Source of the DNA: Emergomyces orientalis
Taxonomy: Eukaryota > Ascomycota > Eurotiomycetes > Onygenales > Ajellomycetaceae
Length of the DNA stretch: 64,000 bases
Reading direction: 5' to 3'
NCBI GenBank assembly: GCA_002110485.1
Contig: MOWL01000073.1
Location: forward strand, 1-64,000
A model generated the notes under the pieces. It ran no database searches, had not been told where the DNA came from, and was given only the letters and a program-made list of their open reading frames with translations. The position numbers were made by a program, and so were the translations under genes. How positions within the stretch are numbered: position 1 is the stretch's first letter; each line of letters starts with the position of its first letter. Below, piece after piece: positions 35,525-46,189 of the stretch.

Positions 35525-36830
35525 TTGACTGAGAATAAAAATGGCAAAAACCATTCAGTTGACCAAACTCAAGAGAGTACTCTTATATTTTATAAAGTGC
35601 TACCCTTTTTTCAAAAAATATTTGATTCTTTCTCATTTTCTTTTAATTCTTTCGCGCACCCGAGACATGTTAGCAGGCATGAGAAGTCTATTTCAACTCT
35701 TTTGAAATCATTGTACAGTATCACTTGAAGTGCACACTGCAGATGAGGTTGGTAGGGCTATAACATGGTACTCCAGAGAGCATATGCAAATACAAAGCCG
35801 CTCGATACAGGTGCTGATGGAAGGGCACAACGACTGGGATCACCGAAAGAAAGGTGACCCCTATGAAAGGAGACTGAGATTTCAGCCATGTGGTGGGGAC
35901 ACATGGTTCTGGTACAGAGGACAATGGATCCATCTTGCACCAAGCACTGGACGACTGGTGCTCACAGTCCTCGGCTGGTCTCGGGAACCACTAGAAAAGT
36001 TTGTCAGTGAAGTATGGGTTCAGTATCTGACTGAGAACAAGTATACATCCGTGATGTATCCACAGCATAAAAATCTGGTGAAGACATATTTTCCATGGCA
36101 GCTCATCTCACACCAGTTCCCTCGTTCTTTGGGTTCAGTCATGCTGGAGCAACAACATAAGAGCTCTCTAATAATGGATGTGGCGGAATTCCTGTCGAGT
36201 TCAGAATGGTACAAGGCGCGAGGAAAACCTTACTGTCGAGGGTATTTATTTCATGGCCCTCCCGGCACTGGAAAAACCAGCCTAGCTCTTGCTTTAGCAA
36301 GTCACTTTTCACTTGATATTCATTTCATATCCCTGAAGGATGAAATGCTCACTGATAAGGCATTACTTCTCTTGATGTCTCTCCTCCCAAGCCCCTCCCT
36401 GGTTTGCATAGAAGATGTTGACACTTCTGATGTCACCCGTGATTTCATCAAGGAATCCGGTGTTCGCCCGAAATCAAAAAACGGCGTGACACTTGCTGGC
36501 CTTTTGAATGCGATTGATGGTATGATATCTAGTAGGGGAAGGATACTGGTTATGACAACGAATCACCCAAATCAACTGGACCCTGCGCTTACTCGACCCG
36601 GGCGCGTTGATCTGTCAATTGAGTTTGGTTTGGCAAATGAACAGCAAATCAATGACATCTTTATCCAGATGTACTCTTCTCAAAATCAGCCGGTGAAAGA
36701 TATAATTGAAAAAGCAAAAGAATTCTCAAATGTGATTTCTTCATCAAAATTCTCTCCAGCTGAAATTCAGGAATATTTGGTTCAGCACAAGCATAGCATG
36801 GAAGCTGCTTTGATCAATGCAGACAACTGA
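35525..36830 (+). CDS. BCS1-like AAA ATPase, N-terminus out of frame
   Basis: The 366-codon frame 35730-36830 carries the C-terminal part of a BCS1_N domain (ISITLEV-like start, WFWYRGQWIHL, LGWSREPLEKFVSE). An AAA module follows: Walker A YLFHGPPGTGKTSLALAL, Walker B SLVCIEDVDTS, GLLNAIDGMIS, sensor MTTNHPNQLDPAL and TRPGRVD. BCS1 proper translocates Rip1 in mitochondria; fungi carry many paralogues of unknown role. Codon 1 of this frame is GTG, so translation must start upstream. The preceding frame 35525-35728 (LPFFQKIFDSFSFSF, a possible membrane segment) ends in TGA exactly at the junction and would fuse after a one-base change or a splice. The ATPase core is intact. Confidence 0.75.
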
Positions 36831-37002
36831 ATAAATGAATGAATGGCACAGGAATCTCAGCATGGAGTACTGTAATAGTGAGCATATGTTCTGAGAGTTT
36901 TTATGTTAAGACCTTTTCTGTCATAGACCTTTTCCTTTGAAGGGTTTTTTTCTATATGTTATAATTTTGGTGATGATAATGTATTTCATCACGAACTTGG
37001 CC
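36831..37002. other. 3' flank of the BCS1-like gene
   Basis: AT-rich sequence between the BCS1-like stop and the inverted repeat. No gene is seen. Confidence 0.4.
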
Positions 37003-37260
37003 ACACCATGACCTTGGCCACTTTGTACCACTAGACTAATTTAGTATGAGAAGGGGTACCTTTTCGTGTTTGTCTTGTTTATCTTAAAGATACTTTTCCC
37101 TACTAAGTTAGCCTAGTGGTGCAAAGTGGTCAAGATCATGGTGTAATAATAACTACTTCATTCTCTGTACTTCACCACTTTTTGGATGTGTCTGTCTTGT
37201 TTGTCTCGGAGGTAATTTACCATACTTAAATCAGTGCAGTGGCACAAAATGTGTTCCAGA
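37003..37260. repeat. Imperfect inverted repeat, MITE-like
   Basis: 37003-37046 (acaccatgaccttggccact...) is an imperfect reverse complement of 37098-37144 (...aaagtggtcaagatcatggtgt), about 44 bp per arm around a 50-bp centre. The right arm with part of the centre (from tttgtcttgttt, 37070) recurs, more diverged, at 37184-37260. No transposase is present. It could be a small non-autonomous element or a hairpin-forming relic. Confidence 0.6.
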
Positions 37261-37498
37261 ATGTGATTGTCTCAGCAAATTGTTAAAATACAGTTAGAAC
37301 GCGACCAATCTGCATCTAATATGCCCAAGGTTCAGGACCACACGTCATAACAACAATTCTACGCCAGTGCAATTTCATCTCTTTATCATTGCAGATAGCT
37401 CTCAGCTCGGCTGTGTTATCTTCAGAAATATCCCTCTGCTCTGCTCTGGAATACGTGCAGGAACCAATATTCGAGACAATAGTAATGAATTTTAGCGC

Positions 37499-38101
37499 TC
37501 ATGTGTCTGTACCCTCAACAGGCTTCTGCTTGATATAATTGACCAGCATTTTTATAAGATTTTCTCTGTTGACTGACTCAGTGTCTCTCACTTTGAGGCA
37601 TTCCAGTGTCACAGGCAAAACTGGTGTTGGAAATGTGAGCAGACAATGCACCGGCAACTGAAGTGTTACAATCTTTCTTAAACTGGAAAAATCAAGAGGT
37701 TTTCTGTCCACACAGTTTATAATATGACCAAAATCACTTTTGAAAGAGCGGAGGCAAAAGGAGTGGAGATTAGGCAATTTGGATAGCAGGTGCAAGATGA
37801 TTTGATTCCCAGTTGACTGTGCATTTAATCCAGCCATTTGAACAAGCTCTGTTGCATTAATTGTCTGGTCCTCCGTCTCGGATATCTTAAGCGTTTCGGT
37901 GCGCGAAACCATACAAGGCCGTTCATGGATGGCCCTCAGCAAGGCCAATACCGCAGGGCAGGTCAAACTGATCCCCTCGTATATCATTGGTTCGACAGCG
38001 GAGTGGAACTTCCAGGAGACTTTCATAAGATTTTTCAGATCCTTCTTGTTCATGTTCTGAGCAATCTGTCCCACCAACTCAACCAGCAGTTTGTCACTCA
38101 T
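37499..38101 (-). CDS. F-box-like protein with leucine-rich tail
   Basis: An intact 200-residue frame starts at ATG 38101. The first 45 residues (KLLVELVGQIAQNM.KKDLKNLMKVSWKFHSAVEPMIYEGISL) match the fungal F-box-like pattern: helix, then a DL..L..VS..FH core, then a LY/IY..I.L strand. The rest has leucine-rich spacing (LLSKLPNLHSFCLRSF, LDFSSLRKIVTLQLPV, PVTLECLKVRD). Such proteins link SCF ubiquitin ligases to targets, but the usual N-terminal Leu-Pro is missing and partners are unknown. Stop is TGA and no lesion is seen. Confidence 0.55.
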   Translation of the reverse strand: MSDKLLVELVGQIAQNMNKKDLKNLMKVSWKFHSAVEPMIYEGISLTCPAVLALLRAIHERPCMVSRTETLKISETEDQTINATELVQMAGLNAQSTGNQIILHLLSKLPNLHSFCLRSFKSDFGHIINCVDRKPLDFSSLRKIVTLQLPVHCLLTFPTPVLPVTLECLKVRDTESVNRENLIKMLVNYIKQKPVEGTDT

Positions 38102-39092
38102 TTTGAGTGAATGCTGGTCTCTATCTCACCTGACCTGTAAGCTTGAGATTTAAATCTATGTGGAAAATTGTGAAGGCTTCTTCCTTACAGATAGATATGG
38201 CAGGTATGCTGAATGAAGCAGCTCAGAGATGCATACTCTCTGTGAAGAGAAAAGAGAAAGTGAAGTGATGAACACAAAGTGAAAGCATGTTCAAGAATAA
38301 AAATCAATAAATCATGGGAGTTATTGATGGACTAATGCCCACATGGCAGATGGGCCACAACAACTACCACAAGATAGGCAGCTTCTATAAGATTTCCGGG
38401 TTTACCAGACTCCTGTTGTGGAATGGATAGTAGCGTATGGGATGCGGGATTAAGGATGGGTGATTTATCTGCAAGGCATAATGAAGCGGCATTCTGGAGA
38501 CTTACACTGCAAAAACAGTATCCAACCCATGCTCAAATTGCCTGATTGCTAACTATATTACCCAACCGGATCAATGGTTGAGAAACTACAAGTGTGATCC
38601 AGCTGCAGTAGACTGAGAGATGCATCACTGCTCTGCCCACCTGAATATGTATTGAGTAGCCACAAATTCAGTTGCTGCGAACCTGGGATTATACAATCCG
38701 GGTTTGGCTATATTGTCCCATGCCAATCCATACCCTCCGTCTGATAGGACCAATATTTCTGTCTGAGTGGCGTTAGAAGGTGAAAAGTCAGGGTACTAGG
38801 TTTGCAACTGGTTCATGCAAATGGCGGGCAGCTGACCCTGGTTGTGATGCCCCTAATATTAAATTGCTAACTGTTTCAGTATTGAACAGTGATTGCTGTG
38901 CACATTTCTTTTTCAGGGCTGAAGATGATGCATATTATCTTTATAAAGTATATTATTCATCATATTTCCCCAGTTATCTCGCAACTCAGGCAGTCTCTTG
39001 AATCTTAATTTTCGTTCCCCTTTCTGGAGCAGACCAAGAAAACCATACATCAAAAGAATAGACATATTGCCATTCAGCCAAACTCATTCAAA
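38102..39092. other. Spacer without recognised gene
   Basis: About 1 kb of AT-rich sequence. Short frames only, no recognised motif or RNA gene. Confidence 0.4.
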
Positions 39093-40757
39093 ATGTCTAA
39101 AAAACCTAGCGATATCACCCACAACACAATCGATCATGGGGCAAGCCTCTCTGCTCGAAGCGCTGCCACTGATTTGGTCGATTGTGAGGAACAAGCTGTC
39201 GCCCCTGCGAGACCTCATTTGAAGGATATTCCAGTGAGCATTGTGCCATTGACACTGAAGGACATGAAATTAACCCTACATTTCAGAAACTATACATCGA
39301 TAAATACGAAATTGACAAAATGATAGGGAAGGGAAGTCACGGTAACATCTATACTGGTAAGCAGCCCATTCTTTACCAACTTCCCTGATCATCCTGTCTT
39401 ACACCTCTGAATAGGCATCAATACTATCTCCAGACAAGAAGTTGCCATCAAGATCGAGTACGACAATGCCGGACTGCTACAGCATGAGTCCCGTGTCTAC
39501 AGACACCTCAGTGGTGGTGTCGGAATCCCTTTTATTCATTGGTTTGGCATGCCCGCAGATGACTATCAGGCCATGATTATTGATCTACTTGGCCCTACTC
39601 TGGAGGACCTTTTCATCTTCTGTGACAGGAAATTCACTCTGAAGACTGTGCTTTCATTGACTGAGCAACTTATATCCTGCCTTGAAGGCATTCATAAAAA
39701 GTCTTTTCTTCATCGCGATGTCAGGCCCGACAACTTTCTAATGGGTATTGGAAAGTGTGGAAATCAAGTTCACACTATTGAGTTTGCAGTGGCCAAGGAA
39801 TACGATCTTGAAGGTTCAGCTTGTGAAACACTGAACACTGGCACTGCCTGCTTTGCTAGTATCAATGCTCATTTAGGACTGGAGCAATCTCCTCGTGACG
39901 ATATGGAGGCTCTTGGCTATACGTTGCTGTATTTACTTCATGGGTCTCTTCCGTGGCTAGACCCGACTGCTCTGACAGAGCGGGAGGATCACAATCTCAT
40001 CTTGAAGAAAAAACAGAATATTCCCATCAGCCAACTCTGCAGTGAATTGCTCACTGAATTCTCTACCTTCTTCACGTACTGTCAATCCCTTTCCATCAAA
40101 GAAAAGCCAGACTACTTCTACCTTTGAAAGATCTTCCGCGATTTGTTTGCGCGCGAGAGATTCCAGAATGACTATATCTTTGACTGAACAATTAAAAAGT
40201 ATCAAATGAAACCCGAACCATGGTGTGACTGCCCCGGAATACCTCTTTTTCGATTGACCACGATATCGGGCGAAGAATTAGTGCATCAGACTGAACACAT
40301 ACTTTTCAGCCTTGATAAAGCTGAGGAGAAATGCAAGGAGCAGTGGCTCTCCAAATCAACAGAACATTTCACTGATGTACAATGACAACTTTTGAACTCT
40401 TCTCATAAAGTTCTACTGGAAGAGTACTGTGATATCTTTATAGCTATGCAACACCTGTCCGCTAATCTGGATCTTCAACAAATTCCCAATAAATGTTCAT
40501 TGCCTACCAGAATGTGGCAGATTGATATTCAGTCATTTTTGAAGCTTTTAAGTTCGCATCTCCCACATACCCGGGATCACATGTTGCTATTCATCCACTA
40601 TGCATATTCTCTAATTCTTGAATTTGTGAAATATCTACCTACTTTTGAAAAAACATGGATCAAAATGCGTGGTCATCTGGCTAGATGCAGAGAAGCTGTA
40701 TTGAATGATGTTTGTGATGAAAAGATCTGGGCTGAGTTGATGAATCATGCTTGTTAA
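39093..40757 (+). pseudogene. Casein-kinase-1-like pseudokinase in one frame with an Est1-like segment, three TGA stops
   Basis: Exons 39093-39233, 39287-39356 and 39415-40757 join in phase. The kinase part has MIGKGSHGNIYTG, EVAIKIE, GGVGIPFIHWFG, LLGPTLEDLF, HRDVRPDNFLMGIGK and ASINAHLGLEQSPRDDME, clearly CK1. The DFG is replaced (IEFAVAKEYD), the catalytic-loop Lys is Arg, and about ten residues of the activation region are missing, so it was probably already inactive. After YFYL a TGA replaces the CK1 Arg, and a second TGA replaces the invariant Trp of FDWT. The same frame continues into an Est1-like domain (HILFSLDKAEEKC, TRMWQIDIQSFLKLL, HTRDHMLLFIHYAYSLI, FEKTWIKMRGHLARCREAV) after a third TGA at a Trp position (FTDVQ*Q). 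It ends abruptly at AELMNHAC. Confidence 0.75.
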
Positions 40758-41393
40758 TCTTCTTTTCTCTTTTTTTGGTTCAGCTTTCATCTCTTTCTTT
40801 CTCTTCTGGTCTTTCACTTTTGTTTCCTTTCACCCTTCTTCTCTCCACTCATTTTTCTTTCCCCCTCCACTCCGCTCCCTCTGCTTTACTCCCATTCAGC
40901 CCCTCAATTCGACGCATGCATTCAACCTATAATCTACATTCAACATGTAGATCAAATATTTTGTTGTTCACTATCTAACCATTGGTAAATGGTGTTTTTT
41001 GTATGTAACGTTTTCTGACTCTTTTGCAGTACCAACAAGATAACTGTCAATAAATACCCTTCAAAGAAAATTAATTATATAGTTTGCCAATCAAATGATC
41101 ATTGTAAATTATTGCTCAATGTCAGTAGAAATGAAGACTACACATCTTCGCGGATTCATCGCCAATGTTAAGCTTGTATAGGGCCTAGCTTTCAATTTAT
41201 TGTCCCCAGGCGAGGGGAAATTCCCATGGCAGTCCACAGACTTTTTTCACAAAATCTTTTTTTTTTTCAATCCGCAAGGCGAATTGAGAAAGTGTCATTG
41301 AGTGACAAAAACATGATCACTTCTTCCACATAGCGGTAGATTTAAAATAAATTTAAACACAGCTGCCCTTTATAAGCTCACGGGAGGTTTCGG
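40758..41393. other. Spacer with pyrimidine tract and dispersed repeat tail
   Basis: A long pyrimidine-rich tract (about 40760-40900) follows the pseudogene. The string at 41055-41115 matches 34548-34605. A palindromic-looking AATTAATTAT occurs near 41070. No gene is seen. Confidence 0.4.
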
Positions 41394-42720
41394 TGGAGAC
41401 GAGCTAGATTGGATGGCGAATGGCAGAGCCGTGTTGACTTTGTGAGAAGTTTCGGGTGAGCCTCCTCCTCTCACTGTCCCGCGGTCTCCCACTGACCCTC
41501 AGCAGAAACTCCTCCACTTACCGTTCATGAAGTGACCTCTTCCAGTGGATGGAGCGCCAGAGTCTCTCCACACCCACAGAGCCGAATTCCAATCCCGGTC
41601 GGCCACGTCCACGTGACTAAGGAGGAGTGGCTGGTTGACAGGGTACTGAATTCCCGAATCCGCGTGCAAGGGGGCAAACCAATTCTGGAGTACCTTATCA
41701 CATGGAAGTCCACCTGGGAAAGGCGACACAACCTGATTATGGGGTGCAAAGCATTCATTGAAGAATTTTACACGAGGTGGGAAGACAAGTGATCTTCATT
41801 GACTATGCTGGAGCATCATAAGCATTTTGAGGATTATCAGCTTTCTTCGGTCCCGGTTGAATGTGATGATGGGACTATGTGGCCAATAAAAAAGATACTG
41901 AATTCTCAGATCCGTGTACAAGGGGGCAAGGCAATTCTGGAGTACCTTGCTGAATGGAGGCCCACTTGGCAACCGCGGAGCGACCTGATTCCGGGCTGCG
42001 AAGAGTTGGTCAAAGAATTCCATGCAGAGTGAAAGACAAGCTGCCTTTGTTGACAACTCTGGCAGGCTATAGGCATTTTAAGCAGGCAAGAAGATCGCGC
42101 AGGGGCGGTGGACACAAGATTGTAAAGTTGATTGAATAGAACTTTCATTAGTGTAACTATATAATATTGTCGTTTTTGTTTCTACTTTGTCTCATTTGTC
42201 TGTCTTGTTTGTTTGCTCTGTGTCTTCTGATTCTCTTGTTTGATTTTGTTTGCTTTTCATATTTCATTCTGGCCTAGAAGCTCTATTGATATTGATATTG
42301 TCTATCACATTCCAGCCCAGGGTCTACATTGCCTACAGCTATGATATAGTATTTTCTTGTTCATGTTTGCTTTTCCCTCTCACTTCTCATTTAATCTGTA
42401 GGAATATATATACCTCTCCGGTTCTGGATATTTATATTTATATTCCTAAACCACAATAAACCTACTCCACAAATCAACTGGAAATCCGCGTCTGAGCAGA
42501 AACCCTGTCACTATCCAGAAACCCGCCCGACGCAATGCCGCATGCCAGCCATGAAATGCGAAGAACTTCAGCAACTTCCTCAGACATAAAGGACGCTGAC
42601 AATATGGCTCAAGAAATCATGGACATACATAGCCAGGTGCTCAAAATGATAGAAATACTTAGCCCTCACTTTGTCGAGAAACCAAGGAGTCCAACTGAGT
42701 TCCATGGCGCTATTTCTTGA
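41394..42720 (+). pseudogene. Cassette copy B: tandem chromodomain ORF plus coiled-coil ORF, decayed
   Basis: This is homologous to the 54.1-55.4 kb cassette. The first exon (GDELDWMANGRAVLTL*EVS) has TGA where the intact copy has CGA. An intron follows (GTGAGC...CCTCAG), then two chromodomain-like units in tandem: EEWLVDRVLNSRIRVQGGKP (41610-41790) and IKKILNSQIRVQGGKAILEY (41880-42030). The intact copy has only one. TGA also replaces the Trp of the intact EFHVEWKDE. After about 400 bp of conserved non-coding sequence comes the second ORF (ATG 42535, MPHASHEMRRTSATSSD), which is cut at about 42662 where a kinase fragment begins. Chromodomains bind methylated histone tails; similar modules end chromoviral integrases. 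Confidence 0.65.
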
Positions 42721-43126
42721 ACTTTGAGGCGGCATTCCGACGGAGCAATTCCCTACAGCGCTCCAGGCTGATCTGAGCTTTTGAGAGTTCTTTAGAAAAG
42801 GTAGATCTGTTCTTCTCAAGCTTTCTCCTCTTTAGCCCGAGATTCGGTGATATAGAAGATAGCGCATTTCGCATCTGAGCTCGTTCAAAATCTACAAGCA
42901 TAGGGCGATTGCAGTCCTCATTCCATAAAATATTTCATGGCTCAACATCACAGTGCAGTACACCTGCAAGGTGAATCATTTGAAGAGACTGTGATGTCAT
43001 CTCAATCACACATGCTGAATTATCCGATTTCATAATTTCCAAGATGAGCTTTCCCGCCCAGCTCAAAAGGAGCATATGGGTATATACTCCCTCGTGGTCA
43101 GACCTTATGCAATGAGTACCGGGCAT
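42718..43126 (-). pseudogene. Protein-kinase fragment, C-lobe, one TGA
   Basis: Reading minus from 43126, SLQMIHLAGVLHCDVEP*NILWNEDCNRPMLVDFERA is the catalytic loop and DFG-equivalent (VDFERA) of the small fungal kinase family that carries H-x-D-(V/I)-x-P-R-N-I-L. TGA at 42937-42935 stands at the expected Arg. The C-terminal Arg/Lys helix (KLEKNRSTFSKEL...) is present and ends near 42718. The N-lobe is missing. It abuts cassette copy B at about 42662. Confidence 0.65.
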
Positions 43127-44019
43127 AATTGTTTACCATGTCCATCTGATCCTTCTCCCGCTCATCGTTCGGCTATCTACCAGTTAAGAACCATGTTAGT
43201 CCGCCGTAAATGGGGAGGACTCACAAGAAGGTATTTCCCTTCACAAAATGCATGATATATTCAGCTGTTCTGCTCATTTAGCTTGTGCGAGCCAAGTCTG
43301 TTTTGTGTTTTCTCTTACCTGAGTTCTGAGATTGTTAGCTGGGGATAGTCATTGGGTATGAAACAAGGCTCTTACGGATAATTGGTGATACTTTCCGTGA
43401 GAGAAAATAAGTCAATCTCTGATTCAGAGTGATAGTTGCTAGTACTGCTCACCTCCTTCTCTTCCTCCTCTTTCTTCTTTTCCTCCTCTATCTCATTCTC
43501 GTCCTCGCCCGCCCTTTCCCATCCCCTCTCTCCCTCCGTTTCTATGCCATGAGAATGCTCCGTGGAAGGTACTATTTCTCTTGCTGTCCCAGGTCGACTA
43601 GGTAATTTGACAGCCACACCGAAGAAAAGGAGGGCGATGAACATGGCTTCGAATGTTGCGGATGCTCGGGGGATGGTCTTCTATATGTATACCACCCCTT
43701 GGGAATTGGGACTATAGACATCGTGTTTGTTTATGGATAGCGACAGCATCAGCGAGCCTAGGCTTCTTTAGCGCCTCTATTAACTCAAATTTGGCCACCT
43801 CGCTGGTAATGCTAATAATCCAACCAGTCAGAAAAGAATGGGCGCGAAGTATATTGAAGCGATCTATTGTAATGGCTACCCCTACCAAGATAATAGGACA
43901 TACTGTTTTTTGCGATGAACAGTAGTAAATCCACAAGACCAAAAAGAAAGAAGGTAAAAAAACAACAACATACAAACAACAGACAGAAAGTACAAAATGG
44001 TGTAATCCAACCATGAGGC
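43127..44019. other. Spacer, one acidic frame
   Basis: A minus-strand frame 43644-43372 encodes an acidic Glu/Lys-rich stretch (EIEEEKKKEEEEKEVSS) after a short hydrophobic start. It may be part of an unrecognised gene. Nothing else is recognised. Confidence 0.3.
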
Positions 44020-45372
44020 TCACTCCCTAGTTGAGAATTGCTCTTGAGCTTCTGTAACCGCACTCTTCGGGTCCTTATTCCACAGATAGTTCTGGATGTC
44101 CGCCGGGCTATACTGGCGATCATCAACTCGCTTGGCGAACTCAGCAGCCATGTCTACAAGGTTGATGTGGTCTTCATTGGCGTACGTGTACATATGCTGG
44201 AAAATCGATTTTATTTGCTTCTCTGATGCCAGTGTAAATTTCACTTCCTTGTCCACACATCCTGGGCGGATAAGGGCCGGATCAAGTTGATCTCAGCAGT
44301 TTGTGGTCATGATCAAGACTCTCCCATCGGATGATGAGACACCGTCGATCGCGTTCAAGAGGCCGGAGAGTGATACTTGGTTGTTTTGCCTAGCGCTGTC
44401 CTCCTGCTGTATGGCTCGTGTTCTCTCGCGGCTGATTCCGGCACTGTCAATATCCTCAATGAGGAGGATACAACGGCGCGGTAGATGGCTACAGAGCCAC
44501 TGAAGTTCATCGTCGGTCATGTTTTGACCCGTCAAGCTCAACATGTAAATATCCAGACCGAATTTGCCCGTCAAAGCTTGCGCAAGGCTGGTTTTCCCAG
44601 TCCCAGGGGGCCCATTAAATAGATAACCATGATGGTACGGCCTTTCTGTTTTCGCATACGCTGACTGAGTGTTCAAGAACCTGCACATGTCATTGCGAAC
44701 TTCTTCCTTCTGTCCCTTTTCCAGGTAGATACTTTTGAGCGACCGACGACTCGTGCTTTTGACAGCCTGCCACAGAATCTTAGTCTGGCGGACAGGCTTT
44801 CCTCCCGGGCTGAAAATTGTAATTTTGGATTTGCTCTTGGATATGTGACGCGACCTGGCTTCTGCGAGAAATTTTCTGATTGAGTTGTAGAATCAACCTA
44901 AAACTCTCACAGTGTAGCACTTCTCAGAGTGGAACTCAAAACTTTTTTCAGTCCGCTGAACCTGAAATATCGAATCCTCAGATAGGAATAAACAGGTTCT
45001 GTTAGGCTGAAACCAATATTCGCGGGTTGCTCCAATGGTTTTCCAATCCCACACATCTGGCCCCCCGGACGCTCCCTCTCCGCTCCATTCGTCACTTCTA
45101 ACTCTCTGAGACAGGCACCACGGAGACAAGTATTCTAGAAGGGTGGTTAGATGTTCGTGCTCTTCGCTCCGAGGTTCAACTTCAATCTCCACAGCACAAA
45201 ATGTCCAGATTCCATCATATACCCAGATACAGATATAAACATATGCACATCCGACAATAAGAATATGAGACAGAAGGTCAAGATTGGGAGCTTTGCGGAA
45301 CGCGTCAATAAATATTGACCCAGGAAATACAGTATACAAAAGAGAGCCAACAAGGCTTGATGCCTGGCCCAT
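44020..45372 (-). pseudogene. BCS1-like AAA ATPase, two TGA stops
   Basis: One frame runs from ATG 45372 to TGA 44020 without indels. The N-terminus has a membrane segment (ILIVGCAYVYICIWVY) and a BCS1_N domain. The AAA core has Walker A YLFNGPPGTGKTSLAQAL, Walker B CILLIEDIDSAG, SLSGLLNAIDGVSSSDGRVLIMTTN and LDPALIRPG. TGA interrupts at 44895-44893 (VRVLG*FYNS; the 36-kb paralogue has LGWS there) and at 44295-44293 (TTNC*DQLDP). The arginine of RPGR is Cys here, also a C-to-T change. It is a paralogue of the 35.7-36.8 kb gene in opposite orientation, too diverged to be a recent duplicate. Confidence 0.8.
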
Positions 45373-45487
45373 GATATTTTTGAGAAGTGTGGAAACAATG
45401 TGGGTTGGTCAGGATTGTAGGGGGGAAAAACAAAATAGAATAAAATATAAAATTGAGATATGAAGACTGTACAAGGGAACTGAGAAA

Positions 45488-46129
45488 CTATATATGATGC
45501 TGACAACAATTGCAGAATTCATGTATGTACATCCACAAGTTCGTCCATAATCCAATCACAAAGCTCATAATGACAGCCGAACCAACCTTCCAATCACATG
45601 TGCATTCCCCCCCCAAAAATTGTCTTTCGTTCTCCCACCGTATGATCCGTCCAGGCCACGTATTCAGAGCTTCGGATGGGATAGTTATGGTGCGGGTACG
45701 TGATCCATAAAAAGAGAGAGTAACAGTGCAAGGAGAACTGGTCTTTTCACCAATGATACGCAGGTGGCCACGGCTCAATGGGCACGACTGGGTGTGTCGC
45801 ATTGCATCCCTGATATAGCCAGCTTCAAGTATCATGGCAACTCCCGCCCACGAACTCATAAGTTCAGATGGTGACGCTGGGAGTACCTTGCCTGCACTGA
45901 CAAAATAGCAATTCCCGCGCCTTAGAAGCTGGAGAACAGGAGGCGAAGACTGTTTCTGTTAGCGAAGCTACCGCATATGTGGGAGGACATGTACCGTTGA
46001 CATGATCTCAAAACTGGAGGATTCTACGGGTGCTCCCTGCAAGCTGGCAACCGTGCTCCACTGAACTGTGTGCGCGACTTCGACGGAAAAGTTTTCAGTT
46101 CGGGCCGTTGCGATGATTGTCATTTGCAT
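45488..46129 (-). CDS. Hypothetical protein with C-terminal membrane segment
   Basis: Exon 46129-45995 (MQMTIIATARTENFSVEVAH) joins 45949-45488 across GTACAT...AAACAG (45 nt, CTAAC branch) to a 198-residue frame with no stop. The middle is beta-like (SPCTVTLSFYGSRTRTITIPSEAL). It ends in a hydrophobic segment GSAVIMSFVIGLWTNLWMYI and a Cys/His tail. No family is recognised. It is 115 bp from the broken BCS1-like gene in the same orientation. Confidence 0.4.
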
Positions 46130-46189
46130 TGTGTGGTGCTACTTCTGCGTCTGCGTCAGTGCTACGCTGCGAAGGTCGTTTGAAACTCA

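Noticed and set aside
4885..45372. Reassignment of UGA to Trp across the region
   Set aside because: Several TGA codons stand at clear Arg positions, Trp is otherwise encoded by TGG, and intact genes here end in TGA. Mutation explains both classes better.
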